From NCBI GenBank assembly GCA_041674745.1, contig JBAYVD010000001.1, positions 310,001-374,000 of the forward strand: a stretch of 64,000 nucleotides of DNA, given 5' to 3'. Of the stretch, positions 25,542-34,211 are shown piece after piece (position 1 is the first letter of the stretch; the number at the start of each line of letters is the position of its first letter). A program made the position numbers and the translations under genes. Source of the stretch: UBA2040 sp041674745 (lineage in GTDB: Bacteria > Bacteroidota > Bacteroidia > Flavobacteriales_D > Crocinitomicaceae). Under the pieces are notes generated by a model. That model was given only the letters and a program-made list of their open reading frames with translations. It was not told the DNA's origin and searched no databases.

Positions 25542-26471
25542 ATGAGCACAGCGGTAGATCTTCATACTTCATTTCAAGAAAAAATTGACAAGGATTTAAA
25601 AATCGAACCAAAAGATGCGATGCCGGAAGATTATCGGAAGCATTTGATTCGACAAATTTCCCAACACGCACACTCCGAAGTAATCGGTATGCAGCCGGAA
25701 GGAAATTGGATTTCTCGTGCACCGAGTTTGCGCGCCAAACAAATTCTCTTAGCCAAAATTCAAGACGAAGGTGGTCACGGTTTGTATTTGTACAGTGCTT
25801 GTGAAACGTTGGGCATTTCAAGAGAAGAATTGATTGATCAATTGCAAACAGGCGCTGCGAAATATTCCAATATTTTCAATTATCCAGCAGTGACTTGGGC
25901 CGATATGGGCGCCATTGGTTGGCTGGTAGATGGTGCCGCCATTGTGAATCAAGTTTCCTTGCAACGAACTTCCTACGGACCCTATGCTCGTGCCATGGTG
26001 CGCATTTGCAAAGAAGAATCTTTTCACCAACGCCAAGGATATGAAATCATGGCGAACATGATGAAAGGCACGAAAGAACAACGTGAAATGGCGCAAGATG
26101 CGATGAATCGTTGGTGGTGGCCTTCCTTGATGATGTTCGGCCCACACGATGGCGACAGTCCACGGTCGGGCAATGCTTTTACCTGGAAAATCAAACGTCA
26201 AAGCAACGATATTTTACGTCAACGCTTCATTGACAAAACGGTTCAGCAAGCGGAAGTAATTGGTTTAACCATTCCCGATAAAGATTTAAAATGGAACGAG
26301 GAAAAACAATCCTATGACCACGGCGAAATCAATTGGGATGAATTCAAACGCGTCATCAATGGCGACGGACCATGCAACAAACAACGCATGGATCACCACA
26401 TCAAATACCACAACGAAGGCAAATGGGTGCGCGAAGCGGCCTTGGCTTTTCAACAAAAACAAGCGAAATAA
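25542..26471 (+). CDS. paaA: Phenylacetyl-CoA epoxidase subunit PaaA
   Basis: Catalytic diiron subunit of the ring-1,2-epoxidase that attacks phenylacetyl-CoA with O2. The 309-aa length matches the family. Diiron-ligand helices are visible around ILLAKIQDEGGHGLYLYSAC (about 67-86) and CKEESFHQRQGYEIM (about 156-170). It is first in a tightly spaced paaABCD set, directly behind a CRP/FNR-type operator. The reductase gene paaE is not in this window. Confidence 0.97.
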   Translation: MSTAVDLHTSFQEKIDKDLKIEPKDAMPEDYRKHLIRQISQHAHSEVIGMQPEGNWISRAPSLRAKQILLAKIQDEGGHGLYLYSACETLGISREELIDQLQTGAAKYSNIFNYPAVTWADMGAIGWLVDGAAIVNQVSLQRTSYGPYARAMVRICKEESFHQRQGYEIMANMMKGTKEQREMAQDAMNRWWWPSLMMFGPHDGDSPRSGNAFTWKIKRQSNDILRQRFIDKTVQQAEVIGLTIPDKDLKWNEEKQSYDHGEINWDEFKRVINGDGPCNKQRMDHHIKYHNEGKWVREAALAFQQKQAK

Positions 26472-26494
26472 TTCTAGTCAAAAAACAAACGAAT

Positions 26495-26785
26495 ATGACA
26501 CAAGATACACAATTGGACCTTTGGGAAGTTTTCATCCAAGGCAAAGCAGGCGGCGATCACAAACATGCAGGAAGCGTACATGCTTCGGATGGTAAAATGG
26601 CGCTTCAAAATGCACGAGATATTTACACACGGAGAAACGAAGGTAGCAGCATTTGGGTCATTCCTTCCAAATATGTAGTGGCTTCCTTGTCAGAAGATGC
26701 TGACATGTTGTTTGATCCAGCGGAAGACAAAATTTACCGTCATCCTACGTTTTATGTGATGCCAGAAGGCGCACAACAAATTTAA
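26495..26785 (+). CDS. paaB: Phenylacetyl-CoA epoxidase subunit PaaB
   Basis: A 96-aa PaaB that bridges the PaaA-PaaC assembly. The typical LWEVFIQGKAGGDHKHAGSV (about 8-27) and the ARDIYTRRNEGSSIWVIPS block are present. I set the start at 26495, 23 bp after paaA, because the open frame further upstream overlaps paaA and reads nothing like PaaB. Confidence 0.97.
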   Translation: MTQDTQLDLWEVFIQGKAGGDHKHAGSVHASDGKMALQNARDIYTRRNEGSSIWVIPSKYVVASLSEDADMLFDPAEDKIYRHPTFYVMPEGAQQI

Positions 26786-26797
26786 TTTCAGCGCAGC

Positions 26798-27556
26798 ATG
26801 ACAACACAAGAAGCACTTTTTAAATACACACTTCGTTTGGGCGACAATGGCTTGATTCAGGGTCAGCGCCTTTCAGAATGGTGCAGTCGCGGTCCAATTT
26901 TGGAAGAAGATTTGGCGATTACCAACTTGGCTTTGGACAATATCGGGCGGGCACAAGCCTTTTTGAAATATGCCGGAGAAGTAGAAGGAAAACAAAAAAC
27001 AGAAGACGATTTGGCTTTCAAACGTGGCGAACGCGAATTTTACAACTTGTTGATGACGGAATTGCCCATCGGTGATTTTGCCTATACGGTTGCAAAACAA
27101 GTTTTAATTTCTGCTTACGAATATTTCTTGTACACGGAATTGTCTAATTCTACCGACGAAATCATCGCTGGAATTTCCCAAAAAGCCATCAAAGAAGTGC
27201 GCTATCATTTGGCGCATGCCAAAGATTGGAGCGAGCGATTGGGCAACGGAACGGAAGAAAGCAAAGCACGTTTGCAGAAAGCCTACGACGAACTTTGGAG
27301 TTACACAGGTGAATTTTTCGAAACAACGGAAGAAGAAAAAGTGTTAGCTCCATCAAAAGTGGCGGCAACAACCAAAAATTTCGAAGCCAAATGGAACGAT
27401 ATGATAAACGAGATTTTTACAATTTCTTCGATCACACCGCCCACAGCTGGCTGGATGCAATCTGGAAGTCAAAACGGAATCCACACAGAACATTTGGGAC
27501 ATCTTTTGTCTGAAATGCAATATTTACAACGCGCTTATCCCGACGCAAAATGGTAA
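26798..27556 (+). CDS. paaC: Phenylacetyl-CoA epoxidase subunit PaaC
   Basis: A 252-aa ferritin-like structural subunit paired with PaaA. It is an all-helical protein with LRLGDNGLIQGQRLSEWCSR near the N-terminus and the family helix IKEVRYHLAHAKDWSERLG (about 131-149). It is 12 bp downstream of paaB, and its stop codon overlaps the paaD start by 7 bp. Confidence 0.96.
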   Translation: MTTQEALFKYTLRLGDNGLIQGQRLSEWCSRGPILEEDLAITNLALDNIGRAQAFLKYAGEVEGKQKTEDDLAFKRGEREFYNLLMTELPIGDFAYTVAKQVLISAYEYFLYTELSNSTDEIIAGISQKAIKEVRYHLAHAKDWSERLGNGTEESKARLQKAYDELWSYTGEFFETTEEEKVLAPSKVAATTKNFEAKWNDMINEIFTISSITPPTAGWMQSGSQNGIHTEHLGHLLSEMQYLQRAYPDAKW

Positions 27557-28041
27557 AAGATCTGCAGAGCAAAGAAGCGATTTTTCAACTGTTGTCGCAA
27601 ATCGTTGATCCAGAAATCCCAGTGGTGACCATTGAGGAAATGGGCATGTTGCGCGATGTGGTAATCACTGAAAATGCGTGCGAAGTAATTATTACCCCAA
27701 CGTATACCGCTTGTCCAGCCATGGGTATTATCGAAGACGATATCCAATCGGTTTTGCGGGAAAACGGTGTTGAAAATGTAACAGTGACCTTGGTTTATTC
27801 GCCTGCGTGGACAACCGATTTGATGACGGAAGCGACGAAAGAAAAATTGAAAAATTACGGCATCGCCGCACCGATGCATTCCGCTTGTTCCACATGGATG
27901 ACAGCTGCAGAACATGTTACTTGTCCGCGGTGCAATTCTCAACACACCCAATTGATTTCAAAATTCGGATCGACGGCTTGCAAAGCCTTGTATGCTTGTC
28001 AAGATTGCTTGGAGCCGTTCGATTATTTCAAGTGTCACTGA
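27550..28041 (+). CDS. paaD: Phenylacetate degradation protein PaaD
   Basis: A 163-aa PaaD, a DUF59/MIP18-family protein thought to help assemble metal centres of the epoxidase. N-terminal DPEIPVVTIEEMGMLRDVVI (about 18-37) and TPTYTACPAMGIIEDDI belong to the DUF59 part. The C-terminal zinc ribbon is CPRC..CQDC (about 126-156). It overlaps paaC by 7 bp (translational coupling). PaaE does not follow; the next gene is homogentisate dioxygenase. Confidence 0.95.
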   Translation: MVKDLQSKEAIFQLLSQIVDPEIPVVTIEEMGMLRDVVITENACEVIITPTYTACPAMGIIEDDIQSVLRENGVENVTVTLVYSPAWTTDLMTEATKEKLKNYGIAAPMHSACSTWMTAAEHVTCPRCNSQHTQLISKFGSTACKALYACQDCLEPFDYFKCH

Positions 28042-28073
28042 TTCGACGCTTTCATACATAAAAAACAATTAAA

Positions 28074-29231
28074 ATGCCTATTTATCATACATTAGGAACG
28101 ATTCCAGAAAAACGTCACACCGTGTGTCGCCAACCCAACGGCAATTTGTACCAAGAAGAATTGGTGGGAACGCAAGGATTTGCCGGAATGTCCTCCTTGG
28201 TTTATCACTTGTATCCGCCCACACGCGTGAAACAAAAAGAGAAAGCGTATTCTATCGCACCAAAAGTGGTCGTAGAAACCAGTTTGGACTGCATGAGTTT
28301 TCAAGGATTTGACATTCAACCCGAGAAAGATTATATCAAAAGCCGTAAAACGCTGTTTGTGAATGCGGCGATGCACATCGGTTTGGCACGACCAACGGAA
28401 GGCACACCGTACTTTTTCAAAAATGCGGATGCGGATGAAATGATTTTTGTTCACGAAGGCGAAGGAACGGTGCACACGATGTACGGTAAATTGAATTTCA
28501 AATACGGTGATTACATTATTATTCCCCGTGGAACGGTGTACAAAATCGAATTCAAATCCGACAAAAACAGATTGCTTTACGTAGAGAGTTTTACACCGAT
28601 TTTCACTCCAAGCCGTTACCGAAATCAATTCGGTCAATTGTTGGAGCATTCACCATTTTGTGAAAGAGATATTGTTCGTCCAAGCAACTTGAAAACCTAC
28701 GATGAGCAAGGAGAATTTGATGTATTAATCAAGAAAAAAGGAATGATTTTCCCGTATACGTATGCAAGTCATCCGTTTGATGTAGCAGGTTGGGATGGTT
28801 ATCATTATCCTTACATCTTCTCCATTTTCAATTTCGAACCGATAACGGGACGCATTCACTTGCCACCGCCGATTCACCAAACTTTTGAAAATGCGAATTT
28901 CGTCATCTGTTCTTTTGTGCCGAGAATGTACGATTATCATCCAGATGCCATTCCAGCGCCCTATCACCACAGCAACATCGATAGCGACGAACTCTTGTAT
29001 TACGTCGACGGAGATTTCATGAGTAGAAACAACATCGAGAAAGGTCAAATTACGTTGCACCCAGGCGGTTTGCCACACGGACCACATCCAGGCGCGATTG
29101 AGCGGAGCATTGGCAAAAAAGAAACCAAAGAATTAGCGGTCATGATTGATCCATTTGCTCCCGTGATGATTACGGAAGAAGCCATGAAAATTGATGTAAA
29201 AGATTATTACAAATCTTGGTTGGAAGAGTAA
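28074..29231 (+). CDS. hmgA: Homogentisate 1,2-dioxygenase
   Basis: A 385-aa cupin-type non-heme iron dioxygenase that opens the homogentisate ring to maleylacetoacetate in tyrosine breakdown. Metal-site segments YHPDAIPAPYHHSNIDSDEL (about 284-303, with the Glu of DELLYYVDGDF after it) and HPGGLPHGPHPGAIE (about 329-343) are visible. It is shorter than the 430-450 aa proteobacterial/eukaryotic enzyme but normal for the bacterial short form. It lies 32 bp after paaD and 36 bp before hpd, within one gene run. Confidence 0.93.
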   Translation: MPIYHTLGTIPEKRHTVCRQPNGNLYQEELVGTQGFAGMSSLVYHLYPPTRVKQKEKAYSIAPKVVVETSLDCMSFQGFDIQPEKDYIKSRKTLFVNAAMHIGLARPTEGTPYFFKNADADEMIFVHEGEGTVHTMYGKLNFKYGDYIIIPRGTVYKIEFKSDKNRLLYVESFTPIFTPSRYRNQFGQLLEHSPFCERDIVRPSNLKTYDEQGEFDVLIKKKGMIFPYTYASHPFDVAGWDGYHYPYIFSIFNFEPITGRIHLPPPIHQTFENANFVICSFVPRMYDYHPDAIPAPYHHSNIDSDELLYYVDGDFMSRNNIEKGQITLHPGGLPHGPHPGAIERSIGKKETKELAVMIDPFAPVMITEEAMKIDVKDYYKSWLEE

Positions 29232-29267
29232 ATAGTATTAGAAATAAGCAGTTTAAAAAAATAGAAT

Positions 29268-30425
29268 ATGTCAACAGCAGATTTAAAAAACGTAGAGAAT
29301 TTCAACTACGGAATCGAAAAAATATTTGAAGAAGCACAAGATTTTTTGCCCATCAACGGAACGGACTACGTGGAATTGTATGTCGGCAACGCCAAACAAG
29401 CAGCCCATTATTACAAAACTGCATTCGGTTTCGAAAGTTACGCCTACGCAGGACTGGAGACAGGAAGTCGTGAAAGTTGCTCGTATGTGGTGAAGCAAGA
29501 CAAAATCAAGTTGATATTAACGACACCTTTCAATCCAGAAAGTGAAATTTCGGATCACATTCGCAGACACGGTGATGGCGTAAAAGTGATTGCACTTTGG
29601 GTAGAAGATGCGCGTTCAGCCTACGCAGAAACCGTAAAAAGAGGTGCCGTAAGCGTGATGGAACCAACCGTTTTTTCAGATGAAAACGGAGAAGTCGTGA
29701 AAGCTTCCATTCAAACCTATGGCGACACCATTCACACCTTTGTTGAACGTAAAAACTACCACGGCGTATTCCTTCCCGGTTTCGAAAAATGGGAAAGTGA
29801 ATACAACCCAGGAACAAAAGGATTGAAATTCATTGATCACATGGTGGGAAATGTAGAATTGGGCGACATGAACAAATGGGCTGAATTTTACGCCAATACC
29901 ATGGGATTTGCCAACTTGGTAACATTTGACGACAAAGACATTTCCACGCAATATACTGCTTTGATGTCGAAAGTGATGACCAACGGAAATGGTCGAATCA
30001 AATTCCCGATCAACGAACCAGCAAAAGGTTTGAAAAAATCGCAAGTGGAAGAATACTTGGATTTTTATGGTGGAGCAGGTTGTCAGCACATTGCTGTCGC
30101 GACGGATGACATCGTTTTCACCGTTTCCGAAATGCGGAAATCAGGTGTTGAATTCCTGCATGTTCCAGGCGCGTATTACGATACCGTTTCCAATCGTGTG
30201 GGAGAAATTGCTGAAGACATGGCGATTCTGAAATCTTTGGGCATCATGGTGGACCGGGACGAAGAAGGGTATTTGTTGCAAATTTTCACCAAACCAGTAG
30301 AAGATCGTCCGACTTTGTTCTTCGAAATTATTCAACGAAAAGGAGCGAAATCGTTTGGAAAAGGAAATTTCCAAGCCTTGTTTGAAAGTATCGAAGCGGA
30401 ACAAGAACGTCGCGGAACACTTTAA
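29268..30425 (+). CDS. hpd: 4-Hydroxyphenylpyruvate dioxygenase
   Basis: A 385-aa VOC-fold Fe(II) dioxygenase that makes homogentisate from 4-hydroxyphenylpyruvate, immediately upstream in the pathway from hmgA. Two glyoxalase-like halves are seen. Conserved segments include FIDHMVGNVELGDMNKWAEF (about 186-205, first iron His), GAGCQHIAVATDDI (about 265-278, second His) and LLQIFTKPVEDRPTLFFEII (about 339-358, with the iron Glu and C-terminal gate). It is directly downstream of hmgA. Confidence 0.96.
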   Translation: MSTADLKNVENFNYGIEKIFEEAQDFLPINGTDYVELYVGNAKQAAHYYKTAFGFESYAYAGLETGSRESCSYVVKQDKIKLILTTPFNPESEISDHIRRHGDGVKVIALWVEDARSAYAETVKRGAVSVMEPTVFSDENGEVVKASIQTYGDTIHTFVERKNYHGVFLPGFEKWESEYNPGTKGLKFIDHMVGNVELGDMNKWAEFYANTMGFANLVTFDDKDISTQYTALMSKVMTNGNGRIKFPINEPAKGLKKSQVEEYLDFYGGAGCQHIAVATDDIVFTVSEMRKSGVEFLHVPGAYYDTVSNRVGEIAEDMAILKSLGIMVDRDEEGYLLQIFTKPVEDRPTLFFEIIQRKGAKSFGKGNFQALFESIEAEQERRGTL

Positions 30426-30440
30426 TAGACCAAAAAAATC

Positions 30441-30896
30441 ATGAGCAGCCAAAAGGTACGCGTTACCAAAAAGTTTCAGTTCGATATGGCGCATGCGCTG
30501 TTTGGTTACGATGGCCCGTGTAAAAATATTCACGGTCATACCTACTATTTGGAAGTCACGCTGATGGGTTGGCCGAACGTGGAAGAAGCCAATCCAAAAC
30601 AAGGGATGGTACTTGATTTTGGCGATTTAAAAGCGGTCATCAAAAAGCACATTTTGGAGCCGTATGACCACGCTTTGGTCTTAAATAAAAATGCGGGTTA
30701 TGCCAAATCAGGCATTTTTACCCAAGAATTTGAAAAAGTAGTATCGGTTCCGTTTCAACCCACTTGTGAAAATCTTGTCATTTATTTTGTAGAAAAAATT
30801 CGAGATGAGTTTCCAAGTTCAACGCAACTGATACGCGTCCGTTTGGACGAAACACCTACGTCGTATGCCGAATGGCATCTATCCGACAACATCTAA
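30441..30896 (+). CDS. 6-Pyruvoyl-tetrahydropterin synthase / QueD family protein
   Basis: A 151-aa T-fold enzyme. Zinc histidines lie in FDMAHALFGY and CKNIHGHTYY (about 13-37), with the catalytic Cys just before the HGH; DFGDLKAVIKKHILEPYDHA and LDETPTSYAEW are the other family motifs. The family includes QueD (queuosine pathway) and PTPS (tetrahydrobiopterin). Here it sits between tyrosine and tryptophan catabolic genes and no other queuosine gene is present. A role in supplying a pterin cofactor, e.g. for a phenylalanine hydroxylase encoded elsewhere, is a contextual inference only. Confidence 0.85.
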   Translation: MSSQKVRVTKKFQFDMAHALFGYDGPCKNIHGHTYYLEVTLMGWPNVEEANPKQGMVLDFGDLKAVIKKHILEPYDHALVLNKNAGYAKSGIFTQEFEKVVSVPFQPTCENLVIYFVEKIRDEFPSSTQLIRVRLDETPTSYAEWHLSDNI

Positions 30897-30911
30897 AAAA
30901 CAAACAAAATT

Positions 30912-32285
30912 ATGCGCACGATCATAGAGCCATTTAGAATAAAATCAGTTGAACCCATACAATTTACAACCAAAGAAGAACGAGTTGAATTACTAAAAGA
31001 AGCGCATTACAACGCATTTTTGCTTAAATCAAAGGATGTTATCATTGATCTTTTGACGGATAGTGGAACAGGTGCCATGAGCAGCAATCAATGGGCCGGA
31101 ATTATGTTGGGCGATGAATCGTATGCAGGAAGTCCAAGTTTTTTCCGCTTCGAAAGTACCATTCAAAGTATCATGGGTTTACCCATTGTCATTCCGACAC
31201 ACCAAGGTCGTGCAGCAGAGAAAATTCTTTACAGCATAACAGGCGGTCCCGGAAAAGTATTCATTAGCAATACGCTTTTTGATACCACGAGAGCCAATAT
31301 CGAATTTTCAGGAGCAGAAGGAATTGACTTGATTTGCGAAGAAGGCAAACAAACTGGTGTTCCTGCCCCATTCAAAGGAAACATGGATTTGGTGGCGTTG
31401 GAATCGACCATCAAAATCAAAGGTCGCGAAAACATTGCCATGGTCATCATGACGGTAACGAACAATTCGGGCGGCGGCCAGCCGGTAAGTATGCAAAATA
31501 TTCGCGAAGCTTCCGCCATTTGCAAATCCCACGACGTTCCATTTTACTTAGACGCTTGTCGATTTGCCGAGAATGCTTATTTCATCAAAAGAAGAGAAGC
31601 AGGATACGCCGAAAAACCAGTGCCTGAAATCGTAGCGGAAATGTTTTCCTACGCGGAAGGATGCACCATGAGTGCAAAAAAAGATGCCTTCGCCAACATT
31701 GGTGGATTTTTGGCCTTGCGGAACGAAGAATTGGCCGTGAAATGCAGAAATTTATTGGTCATTACCGAAGGTTTTCCAACCTATGGAGGATTGGCAGGAA
31801 GAGATTTGGAAGCGATTGCAACGGGATTGGAAGAAGTTTTGGATGAAAATTACTTGCATTACCGAATCACGAGCCAAGAATATTTGATCAACAAATTAAT
31901 TGAAGCGGGCGTTCCCGTGATGCAACCTGCCGGCGGACATGCGGTTTATTTGGATGCAAAAAAATTCATGTCACACATTCCGGTATCCCACTATCCAGGT
32001 CAAGCTTTGGTGTGCGCGTTGTACGTGGAAGGCGGCATTCGCAGCGTAGAAATCGGATCATTTATGTTCGGCAAATACGATGAAAATGGCGCTTTAATTC
32101 CTGGACAACACGAGTTGGTGCGTTTGGCCATTCCGCGACGTGTGTATACACAAAGTCACATCGATTATGTGGCCGAAGTCATTATTGACGTCTTCAACAA
32201 CAGAGAAAATAGCAAAGGTTTACGCATCACGGAAGAGTCGGAATTGCTTCGACACTTTACGGCGAAACTGGCAACCATCGAATAA
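30912..32285 (+). CDS. tnaA: Tryptophanase (tryptophan indole-lyase)
   Basis: A 457-aa PLP beta-eliminating lyase. The PLP lysine region MSAKKDAFANIGGFL (about 253-267) and the SNQWAGIMLGDESYAGSPSF motif (about 57-76) are clear. Tryptophanase is preferred over tyrosine phenol-lyase because the active-site segment is SVEIGSFMFG and the C-terminus reads LLRHFTAKL: His where tyrosine phenol-lyase has Phe. It would yield indole, pyruvate and ammonia. It is embedded in a kynurenine-pathway gene run, 11 bp before the 3-hydroxyanthranilate dioxygenase gene, which is unusual because it competes with that pathway for tryptophan. Confidence 0.92.
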   Translation: MRTIIEPFRIKSVEPIQFTTKEERVELLKEAHYNAFLLKSKDVIIDLLTDSGTGAMSSNQWAGIMLGDESYAGSPSFFRFESTIQSIMGLPIVIPTHQGRAAEKILYSITGGPGKVFISNTLFDTTRANIEFSGAEGIDLICEEGKQTGVPAPFKGNMDLVALESTIKIKGRENIAMVIMTVTNNSGGGQPVSMQNIREASAICKSHDVPFYLDACRFAENAYFIKRREAGYAEKPVPEIVAEMFSYAEGCTMSAKKDAFANIGGFLALRNEELAVKCRNLLVITEGFPTYGGLAGRDLEAIATGLEEVLDENYLHYRITSQEYLINKLIEAGVPVMQPAGGHAVYLDAKKFMSHIPVSHYPGQALVCALYVEGGIRSVEIGSFMFGKYDENGALIPGQHELVRLAIPRRVYTQSHIDYVAEVIIDVFNNRENSKGLRITEESELLRHFTAKLATIE

Positions 32286-32296
32286 ATTAGTTTACA

Positions 32297-32824
32297 ATGG
32301 CAATTTTACCTCCAATCAATTTCAAAAAATGGATTGATGAAAACCGACATTTATTAAAACCGCCGGTTGGAAATCAAGTCGTTTACAAAGACAGTGAATT
32401 TATGATCATGGTAGTGGGAGGTCCCAATGCTCGGAAAGAATTTCACTATAACCAAGGAGAAGAATTTTTCTACCAATTGGAAGGCGATATGCAATTGCCC
32501 ATCCGTGAGAATGGTAAAACAAGCGTCATTGACATCAAAGAGGGAGAGATATTCTTGTTGCCAGCGGGTGTCGAACATTCTCCACAACGGTTCCCTAATA
32601 CCGTTGGACTCGTCGTAGAGAGGGTGCGTGAAATCGATGAAATGGATGCCTGTTCTTGGTATTGTGAAAATTGTGATGAGGTGCTCTATCGAGGAGAATT
32701 TCATTGCGATGATATCGTCGGACAATTGCCGGTTTTAATGCAATCTTTTTATGATGATTTGAATTTACGAACGTGTAAAAGTTGCGGGACTGTAATGGAA
32801 ATCCCATCTTTGAAAAAAGTTTAG
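32297..32824 (+). CDS. nbaC: 3-Hydroxyanthranilate 3,4-dioxygenase
   Basis: A 175-aa cupin that opens 3-hydroxyanthranilate in the kynurenine pathway. The catalytic iron ligands fall in KEFHYNQGEEFFYQLEGDM (about 45-63) and LLPAGVEHSPQRF (about 87-99). The bacterial-type second metal site is the C-terminal rubredoxin-like pair CENC and CKSC. It is between tnaA and kmo with short spacers. Confidence 0.96.
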   Translation: MAILPPINFKKWIDENRHLLKPPVGNQVVYKDSEFMIMVVGGPNARKEFHYNQGEEFFYQLEGDMQLPIRENGKTSVIDIKEGEIFLLPAGVEHSPQRFPNTVGLVVERVREIDEMDACSWYCENCDEVLYRGEFHCDDIVGQLPVLMQSFYDDLNLRTCKSCGTVMEIPSLKKV

Positions 32825-32852
32825 TTCAAATCCAATTTAAGTAATACTAAAA

Positions 32853-34205
32853 ATGAACTCTACGGACAAAACAGCAATAATCATTGGAGCCGGATTGGTT
32901 GGTTCCTTGTGGTCGATTTACCTGAAGCAAGCAGGCTACAAAGTCGATGTATATGAACGACGTTCAGACATGCGATTGAATACCATTTCGGCAGGAAAAT
33001 CAATCAATTTAGCCACTTCTTATCGAGGTTGGAAAGCATTGGATACAGTAGGAGTGGGTGATGAAATTCGCGCCATTGCGTTGCCCATGTTTGGTCGAAC
33101 ATTGCACAATCTGAATGGAGATTTAGCGTATCAACCTTACGGAAGCAGCGAACAGGCGATTTATTCCGTTTCTCGTGGGGAATTGAATGCCAAATTAATG
33201 ACCTTGGCTGAAAAGGAAAGTCAAACGAAGTTCCATTTCAACGAAGAATGCATACACGTCGATTTAAAAGCAGGAACAGCCAGTTTTAAAAACACGACTA
33301 CCGGCGAAATTTCCAAAGCAACTGCGGATGTTGTTTTTGCCAGTGACGGTGCTTTTTCCGCGGCACGATATTCCGCTTTACAAAAAGTGGATCGCTTCAC
33401 CTTCTCTCAAACCTACATTGAAGATGGTTACCGCGAAATTTTGTTGCCAGCCAACGAAGACGGCACATCAAAACTAGGTACAGATTCTTTGCACATTTGG
33501 CCGAGAGGACGATTCATGCTCATTGCCTTGCCCAACTTTGACGGTTCATTTACATGCACGCTTTTCATGCCGTTTGAAAACCATGAATATTGCTTCAAGA
33601 ACTTGGATTCCAAAGAAAAAGTAAATCACTTCTTCAGTGAGGTATTCCCTGATTTTTACGCCATGATGCCACATGTGGCGGACGCTTGGGAAGATCATCC
33701 ACTATCGTCTTTGGCTTTGATTCGCTGTTTCCCTTGGACGCACGAGAAATTAGCCTTGATGGGAGACGCGGCGCATGCAACGGTTCCTTTCTTCGGACAA
33801 GGAATGAATGCCGGTTTTGAAGATTGCACCGTGATGTGGGAATTGATGGAAAAGCACAATGAAGATTGGCCATTAGTTTTCAAAGAATATGAAAAAAGCA
33901 GAAAACCAAATGGCGATGCCATGCAGGATTTGTCGTTGAAAAACTACTTGGTGATGCGTGATAAAGTGATGGATCCCATGTACCAATTGCAACAAAAAAT
34001 TGAACGAAGAATACACGATTTATACCCAAAACAATATTTTCCACTATATTCAATGGTTTCTTTTAGCGATATTGCATACGCGAAAGCTTTGCAAAAAGGA
34101 ACCGCTCAAGGTGATTTGATCTTGAAAATGATAGAAGAAAATCATTTGAATGATGCATCAGAAATTGATGGAATCATCCATGAAAAATTTAAAAATTTAA
34201 TATAG
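32853..34205 (+). CDS. kmo: Kynurenine 3-monooxygenase
   Basis: A 450-aa FAD-dependent hydroxylase that makes 3-hydroxykynurenine. N-terminal dinucleotide fold AIIIGAGLVGSLWSIYLKQA (about 8-27) with a following VYERR, and the second FAD motif ALMGDAAHATVPFFGQGMNA (about 301-320). The C-terminal hydrophobic tail of mitochondrial forms is absent, as usual in bacteria. It is followed 6 bp later by a desaturase gene. Confidence 0.96.
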   Translation: MNSTDKTAIIIGAGLVGSLWSIYLKQAGYKVDVYERRSDMRLNTISAGKSINLATSYRGWKALDTVGVGDEIRAIALPMFGRTLHNLNGDLAYQPYGSSEQAIYSVSRGELNAKLMTLAEKESQTKFHFNEECIHVDLKAGTASFKNTTTGEISKATADVVFASDGAFSAARYSALQKVDRFTFSQTYIEDGYREILLPANEDGTSKLGTDSLHIWPRGRFMLIALPNFDGSFTCTLFMPFENHEYCFKNLDSKEKVNHFFSEVFPDFYAMMPHVADAWEDHPLSSLALIRCFPWTHEKLALMGDAAHATVPFFGQGMNAGFEDCTVMWELMEKHNEDWPLVFKEYEKSRKPNGDAMQDLSLKNYLVMRDKVMDPMYQLQQKIERRIHDLYPKQYFPLYSMVSFSDIAYAKALQKGTAQGDLILKMIEENHLNDASEIDGIIHEKFKNLI

Positions 34206-34211
34206 AAAATC

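Noticed and set aside
30912..32285. Tyrosine phenol-lyase
   Set aside because: The C-terminal active-site residue is His (RHFTAKL) and the EIGSF segment follows tryptophanase, not tyrosine phenol-lyase.
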